Shown here piece by piece: positions 11,066-23,805 of a DNA stretch of 64,000 nucleotides. The DNA is from Turbatrix aceti (lineage: Eukaryota > Nematoda > Chromadorea > Rhabditida > Panagrolaimidae), in NCBI GenBank assembly GCA_963969345.1, contig OZ017766.1, positions 248,001 through 312,000 on the forward strand. Direction: 5' to 3'. Made by a program: the position numbers and the translations under genes. How positions within the stretch are numbered: position 1 is the stretch's first letter; each line of letters starts with the position of its first letter. The notes under the pieces are model-generated. The model was not told the origin of the DNA. It did no database searches and was given only the letters and a program-made list of their open reading frames with translations.

Positions 11066-13382
11066 TCATCGTTTAGACGAGTCCCGACGAGTGAGGCTTC
11101 GAATGCGCTGCACAATTCGCCCGGTAGGAGTCTGAGCCCGTCGATGCTTCCCTGTGGCTTCAGCCGGCGGGGGCGGTGAAGAGGGGAACCGCCTTGCGTA
11201 GAGCTGGGGATACGTCACCCGATAGGCTGCAATCTTCCTGGACCTTTCGCGTGGATTCATGTTTTCGTCAGCCACGATGCTGTCCAGAAGAGCGAGAAGT
11301 TGATCGTCAGTGTTTGTTTTCTGCTCGGCATACTGTACTTCGGTGACGCGTTGGCAGAAGGCGGCTGGCTGGGGGGCCACTGCGTTCTGGAGATAAAAAA
11401 ATGTGAAAATGGAGAAAAAAGCAACTGACAAACCTCAAGGCGAACTCTGTTATAACTGGCCGCATTCGACACAATGTCCTGTCGCGGAGTGAAAATCGCA
11501 GTTGATTGGTCGACAATGAAACGGTAGATTGCTGGGTTTGTCTTGATAGAGCCAGCTACCGAGCTGTTTATGATGCAGAGGCTGAGACGATCCATTAACT
11601 AAAAAATAATTTTTAAAACGTTTCACGCATTTTCCAGAAATCTAAATTAGAAAAAAACCAACATAGTGCTTGTTGGATTTAGACCCGTGCAGTCTGAGGT
11701 GCGGATTCTTCTCGATTCGTCGGATGTACCGACAGATGATGATGAGTGCGCGCAGCACAGGCGGCTGAAGCGAGACCATAAAGATGGAAAACGCCTCCAA
11801 CAGAGCGTGATTCAGGGTGCTCGAACACAACGACGACGACAAATCACTCAACACCCCAGCCACCGCATCACCGCCTTCATCGATGTACTTGATGCCCGCG
11901 GCGTCGAAGCCCAGAGAAGTTGAACTCTGATTCTGACGCGCACCAGAAATCAAAGACCGCGGTCTTCCTCCGGTCTTGGGTGGCACGTGAAAGTGATTCC
12001 AGATGAAAATGAGCTTGGCAGCTTCTTCTCGGGACAGCAAAGGTGGTTGATGGCACATTTCCTGGTAAAGGTGATCGAAGACCGTGTTTGGGGATATGGT
12101 CTCCTGGTCGGTGTCCGTCCACTTGGAGAGGCGATCGAACGCCTTCTTCAGAGTAGTCGACAGTTCACGGGCTTCGTTTTGAATACGAACGACGTTTTTT
12201 GAACCAATTTCGGTTGTATTGAATTTTATGTCAGCGCCGATGACGTTGCAAGCAAGTCTGTCGACCAGGCTGGTGACTCCGATGGCTTTGAGCAGCCTGA
12301 AAGAAAAAATGTTTTTGTACAAAGTAGACAAATACTGACATGTCCTTCCATGCGTAATAAAAGTCGATATCCGCGGCGACGTAGATCGGTGGCATCGGCG
12401 CAGCAGAGCATGCAGCGGAAGGCGCGAGTCCGTGGCCGTCAGGCACGCTCGCGTGGAAAGCAGCCTGGCCCGCGGTCGAAAGATCGGACATCGCAGTTGT
12501 CAACTTTGACATGGCGAGACTGTCGTCTTCATCTCGCCTCGTGGCAGCGTGACGAGGGACAGGTGGAGCCGTGGATATCGTATGAGCCCGAGCAATCTTT
12601 GTCAGATCGTTGTGAGACATGGATTTGCGTCCAAAGTGGGAGCATGATGTTATGTGAACTCTGAAATATCACAAAAAAAACATACGGCACTCAAAACCTT
12701 AAAATAATTTTTGAGCGATTTTGCGAACAAAAAACAGATAATATATCGCATTAATTTTTTTGCTGCGGCACACTTTTTCGCAAATGTTACTTTTCAGTTT
12801 TTGGTTTTCGATAACTATTCAAAGTTGCGGAAAAACCACCGTAAAAAAACTTACGATCGAACCAAAGAACTTGATCTTTTGACAGCCGTATCGCGTAGCT
12901 CAGTCTGGATTTTTTCGTCAATAAATCGATACAACGAAGCATTGTTAGAAAAACCACGGTACTCAGGATCGCGTGCATTTTCGACGAGATGCTTACCGAT
13001 CACGAGTCTCATGAAAGCTTCAGCGTTGGCAGCGTCGAATGGCTTGTTTGGGATAATATGCGGAAACAGATCGAGGAGAAAGTCTACGGCTTCCTTGCCC
13101 GTGAATGTGTCTTCATACGTACGAAACTGGCGGCGATTCTTCTTCCGAGGCATTCCCCGGTAGAATTTTGAGAGAATTGAATTCCACTGAAGAAAATTAG
13201 GATTTTGTTGAAAAAATTGATTAAAAAAGAAAACTCACCCTTCTTGTGGCTTCAAACTGATCGTTACGTGTAATCCTGTCATCCAGTATCGATACATCGT
13301 GTCCACTCACTCTTGACTCTTCGAGTTCTTCGGTGATATGAATAATCTCACCTACAGATAATTGAGCCCGTCTTGAAAGCAT
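11066..13382 (-). CDS. DEP-domain protein, DEPDC1 / LET-99-like
   Basis: Six exons on the minus strand (13382-13239, 13186-12855, 12660-12340, 12296-11663, 11598-11434, 11386-11066) join in frame to 638 residues. A DEP domain spans about residues 40-130: an F-E-A-T-R-R-W-N opening, then GMPRKKNRRQ, then TGKEAVDFLLDL. This is the DEPDC1A/B and LET-99 version of the fold. DEP domains bind membranes or G-protein regulators; in C. elegans LET-99 acts at the cortex in spindle positioning, and in vertebrates DEPDC1 proteins act in mitosis. The middle exon (about residues 265-480) fits the degenerate RhoGAP-like region of this family, but I see no clear arginine finger. The C-terminus is basic and Arg/Ser-rich. 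It is divergent with RRP12, 482 bp apart. Assignment to DEPDC1/LET-99 rather than another DEP family is fairly secure. Confidence 0.85.
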
Positions 13383-13864
13383 ACTGAGCAATCAATAGCC
13401 TAACCACCAACTAAGAGTAAATTGGTTAATTGCTCTTCTGCGCAACGACCAAACAAAAACAACGCGCCAAATTCGTTCAACGACGCGCACTCATTTGAAC
13501 CGAATTGTGCGCGCTGCCCGTTTGTATACTTTTCATCCAATCGATACTTTCAACGCGAATTCTGTATGGTACGCGAAAGCGTTCATCGTGCATGTGTTCG
13601 GGCCAAAGCGATACAAAACCCTTGAGAAGTCCATGGATTTTGCCAGATTTCTTTTGTTTTTCGCCCTGACAGCTTCCCCAAGTTGTCATATCTCTGACAA
13701 AACGATTGACTGCGCGTTTCGGGAAACATTGAGAGATATGGATAATTTTTAGGCTATCTAACTTCTCTTTTCGACCTACGTCTACAGGTTATGATCAGCT
13801 TTTTTTCAATCTAATCCAAGTACTACATCGGATTGCATTGTGACTGTTCGACTGGAGCCAAGCT
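13383..13864. promoter_or_regulatory. divergent intergenic region between DEPDC1-like and RRP12
   Basis: This 482-bp spacer separates the start codons of two oppositely transcribed genes and so probably carries both promoters. No canonical TATA box is evident near either start. Open frames inside it overlap on both strands and show no family similarity. Confidence 0.4.
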
Positions 13865-16800
13865 ATGGGAAAGACGTTTCGTGTTCGTCCAAATCGAAAA
13901 AATGCAGCACCCATCCGTTCGGGTGAATCGTCGGGCTCCAATGCTCCGGTTACGACATTTCGCGAGCGTGCCCGAGCCGAGCGGGCTGCGGATCGTGCTC
14001 CCATGATTGCCATCGATGACCGCCTTGAAGCAGACGTCTCTCAGGTTGTCCACGTGGTGCGTTAGGGGGTTTTATTCGTTTTGGAGGCTTTTTGAGGGCG
14101 TTTTTATAACCACGCCTACTTTTTATCCATTTTTAGGGAGACCTGAACCTAGAGGACGACAATGCATCAATGGTGTCTGCAAAATCGGACGCAAAGTCTG
14201 TTCTGACGAATTTCACAAACTGCACGAATCCGACATTTGATCCGGTGCACAGAATTTGGAATTCCGGATCTGTTATCCATGAAGACGCGATATCTGTCCT
14301 GGCTTCGGCTGCCGACGTCATTCGTGCCAAGGCCGGGGCGCAGAACGACGTCGAGTATTACGGTGTGCTTCTGGTGACTCTGGAGACGATCGATGTCGAG
14401 GATATCAAGAAGGTCGGAGCCACCAGTTACCTCCTGCAACTTGTGATGCCCAAAATCAGGAGCCAGGTCTTGATCAAAACTTTTCCGAATTGCAAAAAGG
14501 TAATTTTTTGCTCTATTTCTAGCACTATTTCTGGTTTGATTGATCATATAAAAATTTGGTCTATCCCAAAGTTTGTATTTTGTAGGCAATCGCAGACAAA
14601 CTAACAGCTCTGGCAAGCAAACCCCAGTCCTCGGCGGCTATCAAGCTTCTTCTCTGCGCCTACGGCTGCCTGCTGAAGGCTCAACCCATCGCCTTTTGGA
14701 AGTCTCCCGAGAACAGGGCAATTCTTGCCGATTTTGTCCCGTACGCGATCCATGCTCATGCTGGGGTGCGGACAGTTTCTCGGCGCATCATTCGCGCGAT
14801 TCTGACCGAGGAACGGTATCTGCGGAACGACGAATACCACCCGGCAGCCAAGGGCGTTACCCAGACGTTTTGTGTCATACTTGAGGCTAATAAAAGTGGG
14901 TTTTGTACATTTTATCAAAAAGCATGTTTTTTTTTTGGTTTTTTAGCAAGCACCGATGCCGTTACACGTCTTTTGTGCTTGTTGGAGGGCATTTTGCACA
15001 AAATGCCTCCGGCTACATTCACTTCTCTCGTTGAAACGCTTCTCGACCTCGCCGCCACGTCTCTGGACACGATAACGCGGTGCGCAGCTTTCCAATGCAT
15101 GTGCAAGGCGCTGACCAAGCCTCCCAGCGAGGTGGTCTTTCCTGTGGATAAGCGTGCCGAACTCATCCTCGCCCTGCAAACCCATCACATTCCATCCGAC
15201 ATCTCCGTCTTTGCCTACTGGATGCAGTGTCTCTGCGAAGCGCACAACTGTCTCTCCGTCGTCCAGCGGGCGGATTCTGTCAAACTCCTCGACGCAACGC
15301 TTGCTCTCTTTGGCAAAGCGTTCACAACGCCGTCACTCGAACTCGGACACGCAGTGACGCTTTCGCTCGAGCAATTGATCGAGCGGACCGTTGCCAATCC
15401 CAGGGAAGACGTCAGCGGCAGCTTGGCGTCCGTGAAAGACGAATCCGATGAAGTCGTTTTCTCGAGGGCGGGTGCCGAGATGTGCCTTGCCATGTTGGAT
15501 GGCTCACTCGCGTCCCACAATCCAAAGAGCTGGGAATTTGTTCTCAAATCGATGGCTGTGCTGTTTGAGCATGCAAAACGGAATGTCCTCGGCGAGAGCT
15601 TCAAAAAAGTGATCGTAACACTTGTCAACCTCCGCGAACAGGACGGATGCGTCATTGCAAAGTCTATCGATAACGTGAGTTTTTTTCATAACAAAAATAA
15701 TTGGCCAGATTTTTATTTAAAAAATCTCGAAATATATGGTTAAAGTTTTTTTATCCGAGTAGTTTTGGCCACAATAATTTTTAGACGTTGGTTTTCTTTT
15801 CAGTGTTCTTTTCTTGTTTTCTTCCATTCATTTCAAATAAATAGTAACTTTTTTCATAAATGAATATTTTTTGACAACGTCGTGTTTCCAGGTTATCGGA
15901 TCCGCAGTCCGACACGTCGGTCTCTCCAACATCTTGCCCGAAGTCGTCGATTTTGGCTTTGATCCAACAGCCCAAACCCTGCCAACCGACTTCAAGCGCT
16001 CCTGGTTCGTCTGTCTCCTCGCAAAATTCGTCAAAAACGAAACAATAGAATTTTTCCTCTCAAAATTGGTACCCTTCAACAAGGCTCTTCACAGCCGGAT
16101 CGCCTCGCTTCCTCCGATGACCGCCAAGCTCTTTCACGTCTTTGAGCTTCAAGTCTGGGATGTTCTTCCGCCACTGCTGCTTACCGCGACAGATTTCGTC
16201 AAGAACTTCTCCTCGATTGCTCCGCTCATTGGATCTGCACTCACGAGTCGTCTCGACCTCCGTCTCATGCTGCTGAAGGCCGTGAGAAACTCCCTCCGGC
16301 ACGCAGAGTTCGACGACGTGCCGGAAGTTGTCGCGCAGTTTGCCAAGAACTATCTGCCCATCCTGTTTAACGTCTACACCGCCTCGTCGGCCGAAACGAT
16401 GAAGGTTGTCCAGGATCAGGGCATCACGAACTACGACGACCGTCATACGAAGCTGTCGACCCTTGAAACCATCCGAGCGTACGTCAAGGTGACGCCTGAC
16501 GATACCAAGAAGTACTGTGTGGATGTTGCGCTGGCGAAGATCAGTTCGCAGGATCAATCGGCTGAAAAGAAGCAGGCGATCTCTGATATCACCGTCGCTC
16601 TAATCCAGGGCTTGGAAGTTGAGGAGTTTGCCAAGATCTTTGAAAGCATTCAGCTCTGGTTTGCGTCCAAGCAGCCGGCGTTCCAGAAAAAGGCTTACAG
16701 GTTGGTTTTCGGGCTTCGAAACTCGGAATTAGTATTGTTCGGCGCCTAAAAAACCAACCGTGATTTGCTTTGCAGAATCCTCGAATCGATGTATCAGCGA

Positions 16801-18547
16801 ATCAACGAGCCCGGCCTCCGTCCATTCTTTGAAGAAAACGCCCAATACGTGACCGGATTGATCGAAAAAGGCATGGAAGGCGTTCATCCTGCTGCCAGGG
16901 GTCCTAGACTCGGAATTTATCGATCTGTGAGTTTAGACATCACAGTTGTGCCAAAATAGAAAGTTCGTGTTGGATGCTTCAGATTCTGACTTCGTTCAAC
17001 GACTTTGACGATGTGGTTCATTTCACCGGTCAGATTTTGGAGCAAGTCATCGCTTCACAGGACAAATCCTTTCCAAAGGCAACGCGACATCATGCTGGGC
17101 ACTGTTTTGTCGAAATTTGCGAGGCATTGGTCTCCAATGCTGCTGACAATGAGTAAGTCGACGGTTTTTGCGCAGGATCGCTCTGAACTCGATTTTCAGT
17201 GTGTCGGCTTCGGATGCTTTGGAGTCGGTTTTCGGAACCATAGCCCGGCTCTACGTCTCGTCGATTGGTGACGAAGCGGACGACGGACTCGGCCAGTCAG
17301 CGCTGATATCGCTCAATATGCTGGTTCAGAAGTACGTCAAGGCCTTCTCACTGTCGCTTCTCAACAAGGCCATCGATCTGACGTGTTCTACGCTGCACGA
17401 TGAACGTGCGACGATCCAGTTGTACGCAAATCGTTGCATGCGCATCATGTGCAACAAACTGGACGAGGTTGTCATGACGCAGTTCAAAGTATGTTTTCGT
17501 TGAGTTGATTTAGCAGTTTAAAATTTTTTTCAGTCCATGATCCTGAAGTGCGTCTTTGAACAAAAGCTCAACACCGCCACGTTCCGTGTTCGCAAAGCCA
17601 TCCGCCTGCTTCTCCAGGTACTGGTTGAACGCTACGGCCATGAACTGCTGCTGACAATGACGCAGGACGAAAACTTCATCAAACAGATGAGAAACATAGC
17701 CAAGATCCAGCGTCGCAAGGAGCGCAGCAAGCAGGCCGGTGGCGACGCTTCTGCTACTACCGCCGCCGATGACGACGACGACGGAGATGACGAAGGAATG
17801 TCTCTGTACACGACTGCAGACACGGTCAAGGCCGATACCATCTTTGACATCCTCGAAGACACGGATGACGAAGAAGAAGAGGCTGCCGGCGAAGAAAAGA
17901 AGATTAAAAAGACGGTCGACAGCGGATCGGTCTTTATGACCGAAGGCGAGGACGACATTGTGGACTTCCTCGATCGACAGGCCGTGATCCAGAAATTATC
18001 GACTGCGAAGCCAACTCCGGCCAAGCGGGTGACCATCGAGGAGCCCGTCAAGCAGGACACCTTCAAGGTGACCAAGGACGGCAAGATCGTCATCGTGAAC
18101 ATTGACCGCAAGAGATCGCGCCACAACTCGGAGATGTTTGACACGACCAAGGACGATGGTGCTGACGATGACGACGATGTGGCCGACGCAGACGATGAGA
18201 TGAGCGTTGATCAAAGCTCTGCTGTGAGTTTTGAAAAAAATGGCAAGGACAAGGACACGGCGTTTTTTCAGGTCACTTCAAGCCAGTATCGGCCCGGAGG
18301 CAGCGGTATCCATCGTCGCCTTGGACCTTCGAGCTCAAGATCAGGCGTCGGAGGCCCGTCAAGCTCCAAGGCTGCGTCTTTCGTGTCCAATCTCACTTCG
18401 CCGGGTGGCAAGAAATCCAAGAAGAGAGCGGGCGACAAGATGGAACCCTTCGCGTACATTCCTCTGAGAAATACCGATCGACGTTCGGGGCTCAAGAAAA
18501 TTCTCAAGAAAACAAAGCCTGGAAAGCAGTCACGTCACTCGAAGTGA
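13865..18547 (+). CDS. RRP12: ribosomal RNA processing protein 12 homologue (RRP12)
   Basis: RRP12 is a nucleolar HEAT-repeat protein needed for maturation and export of pre-40S and pre-60S subunits. Ten exons (13865-14056, 14137-14499, 14586-14895, 14947-15674, 15892-16700, 16776-16926, 16983-17152, 17176-17488, 17534-18223, 18272-18547) close in phase to about 1333 residues; human RRP12 has 1297. The protein is all-helical with the NUC173-type segment in the large third to fifth exons. The C-terminal part (exon 9) is acidic, with Asp/Glu runs (about residues 1090-1240), and ends in a basic Lys/Arg tail, as in other RRP12 proteins. Introns are short, 23 to 217 nt by this model. The 23-nt intron at 17153-17175 is improbably short and that junction needs checking. 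The last intron is 48 nt, in frame and without a stop, so its retention would only add 16 residues. Confidence 0.88.
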
Positions 18548-19068
18548 TGACGGATGAATTAGCGCTCAATGATTGGCTCCGGGATGAAAGAATACACCCC
18601 ATTTTCTTTTTTTTGTTTTTCATACGTGTACGACCTTTTGCCTGGATAGCACATGCTTTTTTACTTTGATTTTTATCATGGATGTGTCAACGCTAAAAAA
18701 AGTCGGTGCCTGGTTTGAATTTTTGCGCAAAAAAATTGAAATCTTAAAATTAATTATTCCGTGTTTCTTTCTTGATTTTTTGGTGATTCGTCGGAGAGAA
18801 AAAATGGTTGATTGTTGCTTGATGGATCAAAAAAGGTGTTGAATGCACTTTGATAACTCATTTTTTAGGCACGATGTTTGTTTCGCTTGTACGGCATTTT
18901 TTAAACCAAAGTCTGTATTGTTTTTTTATATTATAGTTGGTCATGCTAGAACGTATTCGACGTCAGGGTTTGCCTGATCTCTAACGTCGAGAGGAGCCAA
19001 GGCCTTCGATCGTTCGTTTACCAAGCCACGCCACACCTTTTGACCAAGAAATGCTTTTGCAGGTCGGG
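18548..19068. other. spacer between RRP12 and the PCGF gene
   Basis: AT-rich 3' flank of RRP12 and 5' flank of the next plus-strand gene. An acceptor-like TTTTGCAG ends at 19062, six nt before the PCGF ATG, and may be a trans-splice or cis acceptor. A GC-richer patch at 18960-19040 could be leader sequence. Nothing else recognised. Confidence 0.4.
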
Positions 19069-19879
19069 ATGGCGGATGAGGAGCTACGCATACCGCTGGT
19101 GAGTCTCAACGAGCTGATCTGCTGTCCCCTCTGCCAGGGCTACCTTATTGACCCCCTAACAGTTCTCGAATGTGTGCACACGTTTTGCAAGAGTTGTCTG
19201 CTGAAGCACTTTGACGATAATGGCAATACGTGCCCGCTATGCGACATACTCATCCACCAGTCCCATCCTACGCACTATGTCAAGTTCGACCGAGCCATCC
19301 AAACAATCGTATTCAAACTCGTGCCGGGCCTCCAGGAGAAGGAAGAACAGCTTCGGACACAATTTGCCCTCGAGCATCCCAGTGACGACGAAGACGGCGA
19401 AGACCACGGGGGGAAGTCACCTAAATCCGGCACGCAGCATGCTGCTGGCACGGGCGTTGCCTCGCAAAATGGCAAGGAAAAGAGTGAGGAGGAGGAAGGA
19501 GCCTGCTCGTGCGTCGGCGATAACAACAACATCCTGACCAGCCATCACAGGGTCGACGAGCCCATCTACATCAAGCTGACAACGGACTTTGACGAGTTCA
19601 AATCCGTTCAGTGGACTTCCATGAGGATTCCAGGTGGGCAGAGGACAGTCCGCGGGAAGTAATCCACAAGTTGCAGGCATTACCACGATAAACACAATCA
19701 AGCGCTACCTAGCAGCCGAGATCTTCAAGGACAAATCAAAGTACAACGACATCGACATCCTCTGCAACGACGAGCTCATGGGCAGGGACTTTTCCATGAT
19801 CTTCATCGTCAAGACTCGATGGCGCAACAATCCCGATCCCGTCCTTACGCTGTCCTATCGTCCTCACGTCGACTTTTGA
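19069..19879 (+). CDS. polycomb group RING finger protein (PCGF3/5-like)
   Basis: Two exons (19069-19633, 19677-19879) give 255 residues. An N-terminal C3HC4 RING occupies about residues 19-59 (CPLC, then CVHTFCKSC, then CPLC), followed by the PCGF-specific IHQSHP and KLVPGLQE segments. A poorly conserved acidic linker with a Glu/Asp/Lys-rich stretch follows (about residues 95-155). A C-terminal RAWUL ubiquitin-like domain starts near DEPIYIKL and continues through the second exon. PCGF proteins pair with RING1/RING2 in PRC1-type complexes that mono-ubiquitinate H2A in chromatin. RING and linker wording are closest to PCGF3/5; C. elegans has MIG-32 in this group. A 5-codon upstream in-frame ATG precedes a splice-acceptor-like TTTTGCAG, so the downstream ATG was chosen. 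AATAAA occurs at 20041. Confidence 0.9.
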
Positions 19880-20182
19880 ACACACGCACTCACCTGACCT
19901 CAAAACTTACTTAGCACTGTTTTGCTGCCGTATTTTCGGGTATGTAGTCTGATTTATCCAAACTGACGGAATCCGTTTGCTTCATTTACTAACATTGTTT
20001 GTCTCAATTACCTATGTACGCCATACTCACCTGCGTTGTAAATAAACAAGTACCAGATTCATGTCGTAATTGTCTGAGTTATGATATTTTGTCTAAATCC
20101 GCTAGATCATCAGAATTCTTATCCTGAGACTCAAAAGCCCATAAACGACGCACAAGTGCCTCCTGCACCTGTCACCTGCAAT

Positions 20183-20497
20183 CAGGGTGGCGAAAATAGG
20201 GGAATTATCCCATGGGAGTCCCCGGCGGTATTTTTTGGTACGTTTAAAAAAGTACATGTTCATACAAAAAAGATATCCAAAAACACACTTATTTTATTAA
20301 TGTAATAAAATTAACAATGAAAATAAAATAATTTCCCTTATCGGAAAGAAAAAAACACGCGCCTGCGTAAAATAACGGTGATATTTTAGGCGAAATCGCG
20401 CATTTTCAAAAATTCGTGGGGAATTATCCCGTGATAGATGGGAATCCCGGGATATTTCCCATGGGACTCCCATGAGAATTCCCTCTTCGCCACCCTG
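20183..20497. mobile_element. 315-bp hAT-like MITE with 8-bp target duplication
   Basis: The ends are CAGGGTGGCGAA and its inverted partner TTCGCCACCCTG. They are flanked by cctgcaat (20175-20182) and cctgcaac (20498-20505), an 8-bp duplication with one mismatch. Subterminal GGGAATTATCCC and CCCATGGGA palindromes occur at both ends, as in the related copy at 10532-10889. The AT-rich centre has no coding capacity. The 8-bp duplication and CAGGG ends point to the hAT superfamily. Confidence 0.8.
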
Positions 20498-20505
20498 CCT
20501 GCAAC

Positions 20506-21930
20506 TCCGTTCTCCTCTGATGGAGTGCAGCGCGTTATATCGTCAGACCGCCTTCCTTGTTGCTTGGGATTGCCTCGAGGCCGGTGACCCATCTTGTGTA
20601 CGTGCATGAGCCCCAACTAACAAAAAAGGACCTCCCCTGTCTGGATGAATTTGGCGCACGAGTTAAAACAACAGAATGATGCTCATGCTGACAGGAAGGC
20701 GGGGGGAGAGCGCTGTGCAGGTGACCCTGCAGGCGGGCAGCGCTGCGACGAACTCCGTACACTCTACGCGGAAGAGCAAGAGCACGAACGTACCTACGGA
20801 GCGTGCGTGCGTCAGCTCCATCGATGGTGGTGGCGGGCAGCCAGCAGAGGTGGGAGACGAAAGAGCCGGTTGCCGCCCGTCGCTGCTGCTGCTGCTGCTG
20901 CTGCTGTTGCTCTGGTAGTGCACGAGAAGGGACAAAAAAAAGATGGCGGCGGCAGCGGCGACGGCGATGATGGCGCGCGCGCACTCGTTGTCGTAGGGCC
21001 GGGTGCACATGCGCGCTGGTCTTGGTCGTGGCTGTTCTCACTCGCGTTGAAGGCGAAGCGCAGTGGTGCTAGCGGTGCACCACGACGAAGCCGTTGTTGT
21101 GCACGCAAATCCAGTATTTCCTGAATAATAGCCCCCACGCGTGGTAAAGCCTGGTTACTAGTAGTCACGGAACTAGCGCGGCGTAGGAGGACCATGTAGG
21201 TAGCAAAAGAACGCTCTATAGGCCAAAAACAGAACATAAAGTTGTAAAACGTGAGAAATAGGCCAAAAAATAAGCTCTACGATGGTATAAACATTGTTTC
21301 GGAACGAAAAGAAATATCCCTTCGAGAAACCCTTACAGTTGCGATCATGATCTCGTACTGGTCGCGTAAAATTTGGCCTGTTCACATTGCTTGCGTCCTT
21401 GTTCTTCATCATGCAGTGCGATGCACAGGTTAGTTAGTCCGTCTGTCTTGCAGTGACTCGCTTTCTCTCCTTCCTTCCCCTCTTCTCCGAAGAACAACAC
21501 CAACTAGCAGGCGTAGAGCAGGCAGAACAGCTGGATGGTGGGGGTGCCGGCTGGGAGGGGTGATGAAGATGGAGCGCTGGAGGGGAAGGAAAGGACAGAC
21601 TGCGGCTGCGGCGCTGGCGATGGCGGCGAGGCGCAGCACACACGGGACACTAAGGAGGGGGAAGACGCGCACGCGCTACCACGCTGGGCCATCGAGTCTA
21701 GTTGTTGTTGGTTGTTGTGCCGCCTGCCTTCCGCCATGCGCGTGTGGGGATGGTCTGGTCTTGTCGAGCTAGCGCGGAGGAAGACGTCGAAGAAGACGCG
21801 ACTTGGTTGTTGATGTTGTTGTTGCGCGTGTAATTTTTGCAAATCGGCTCACACTCTCGTTCAATCTCTTGCAGGTCGTTGTCGTCGTCGTCGGCTGTCT
21901 CGCGCTTCTTTCCGCGAGACGAACAGCAAC
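20506..21930. other. GC-rich leader or promoter region with low-complexity tracts
   Basis: About 1.4 kb of mixed composition lies upstream of the Zeste-like gene. Two GC-rich blocks (about 20640-21190 and 21430-21880) are open in several frames on both strands, a sign of composition rather than coding. A splice-acceptor-like CTTGCAG ends at about 21874, near the ATG at 21931, so part of this may be 5' untranslated exon and intron. An AT-richer segment (21200-21420) separates the blocks. Confidence 0.4.
20882..20911. repeat. CTG/CAG trinucleotide run
   Basis: About nine near-perfect CTG triplets, with one CTG to TTG change near the end. Read on the minus strand it would give polyglutamine and on the plus strand polyleucine, but no supported gene uses either frame. 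Confidence 0.8.
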
Positions 21931-23805
21931 ATGACTACGCAAAACAACCTCACCATTTTCACCGACGAAGAGAATGTCATCATGACTATGCTCATTGCCC
22001 AGCACGAGCAGACAATCGGCAACACAGCGTCGTGCGGACCGTTGATGGAGGCGAAGAACCGCGTGTGGGATCTCATTCGGGATCGTCTGGAGAATCGAAT
22101 CGGCGGAATTGTCCGCAGCGATGAAGAGGTAGGCCTAAATACAGGAAAAAGAGAAAGACTCCGATTTTGTTTCGGGTGCGGGTCAAATTCGTTGCAGGAC
22201 CCTGCAGCGAACTGTAATTTACATTTTAGGACATGAAGTAACTTTTGTTTGCATCCTGGCTTAAATTTAGTTTTTTTTACCCGTGGATCTGTTTTACCTA
22301 AATTTGCATTAAATATTTCTTTTTTTTTCTAGATTCGCACAAGATGGCGCTCGATGCGTTCGTCGTACTCCTTCAAGACCGACAAAGCACGTCATCTGGC
22401 AGAGATGTTCTTCCGACGCCTTCCACCCAATCATCACGTCAGGCCTAACGATGTCCAAGTCCCCGGTACGAAGCTGCCAGGATGGGCTGTGTCACTCATG
22501 AGAATGGACCGACCCAGGAACGTGACAGCCTCCCAGAGCTTCACCGCAGCAAGCCGTTCAACTCCCGCTGGGACCCCTTCGACCAAGAAGTTGAAGAAAC
22601 GAAACAACGCCACTAGCGTGGACCAGCTTCGTGGCAAGTCAGATCGTAAGCGGCCGAACCTCGTCACGCAACCTGAGCGAAAGCCTATTCCTTCGACTCT
22701 CAATAAAACCGTCAAAGTAAGTTGTTTTGTCGGTGCAAGTTGTATGTATTTTCTTCCTCGGGGATCTTCTGGCTGCTTTGTAGATTTTTGTTCTTACATT
22801 AGTCCACCTATATAGGGTTCAAATGTCAATTCTCCAGCTTTTTGCATGCTAGCAAGTCACCTTTGTGCACGTGAGTGCATTTGCCATGTCAGGTATTCCT
22901 GGGAGACCGGTAGCGATAGAAGTCAAGAGCGACGTATTTTTCGCATGCGGCGGGTTGCATGTGTTGTTGAGCACCAGCAAGGGCTGCCTGGACAACGACG
23001 CGCACAAACAAAGTGGGGGTGTCTCTGTGGTGTCAGAGAGGCTGGGGCAGACGGACCAGGGGCTTGGACAAGCTTGATGTATAGGCTAAACAACGCTAAA
23101 AAGTCAAAATGAACAATTCGTGCTTTGCAGAGCGAAGAACCAACCAGCCAGATGACACCTGAGGAAACGGAGGCCGCTTCTGTCCATGCCTCCCCCGCCG
23201 AAGAAGCTTTCTCGATCACTGAGATGGGCGACGACTCGCGCTCTTGCAGCGCGGCGCCCTACTACGTCTACAACAACGACGACGACTTTGCCTGGAGACG
23301 CAGACGCGAGGACGAGCTCTACGACGCCCGCATTGCCCTGCTCAACGCCCAGCAGAAGGAGATCGACGCCAGAACGCGGTACACCGAGCTCCAGATGGAG
23401 GCGTTCTGCCGGGAGTACTCGCTCCCCTACAAGAGGTGCCCTCCGCCGGCCCCTCCCGCCCTCCGATCTTCGACGAAGACGTCCAAGTCGCAGAAGCCGC
23501 GGAAGTCCTGCGATGTCCCGTCTTCGTCGGCAGAGGAGGAGCAAGCCCCACCCGTTCCCCAGAGCACGGCGGAAGTCATCTCACGCTTCCTGGATCAGGC
23601 TCTCGCCGCCGCAGATGAGGAAGAAGCGCAGCTCATCTGCGGTGAGCGAGCGTCTGTCGATCTGGCGTCGTCCGTCTCCCCCGAACTCGGGGCCAAGGAA
23701 AACACCGAGGGTGTTGTTGCCCCCCTCTCCGACGACGTCAACGTCAAGCAAATTGATGCCATGGATTTCACGGCAACTACCGGTACCGAAGCCACGTCTG
23801 CTTGA
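21931..23805 (+). CDS. Zeste-like Myb/SANT DNA-binding domain protein
   Basis: Three exons (21931-22128, 22333-22716, 23131-23805) join in frame to 418 residues. Residues about 8-80 match the Zeste-type Myb/SANT-like domain: FTDEE opening, a conserved Lys-X-X-X-W-X-X-I turn (KNRVWDLI), then R-T-R-W-R-S-M-R-S across the exon junction. The domain binds DNA, so a nuclear transcription or chromatin role is likely. The remainder is low complexity: a basic Lys/Arg region (about residues 150-190), a predicted charged helix (about 240-295, rich in Arg, Glu, Gln) and an acidic Ser/Pro-rich tail. Intron 2 (22717-23130) contains a GC-rich open segment (22846-23112) that might be an alternative exon. The exact target and orthology are unknown. 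Confidence 0.75.

Noticed and set aside
20535..21124. Polyglutamine or polyleucine protein around the CTG run
   Set aside because: All frames across the GC-rich block are similarly open, no splice-consistent gene could be built and no domain is seen.
22846..23112. Extra exon in intron 2 of the Zeste-like gene
   Set aside because: The direct junction 22716 to 23131 closes in phase; the segment has stop codons near its ends and is kept only as a possible alternative exon.
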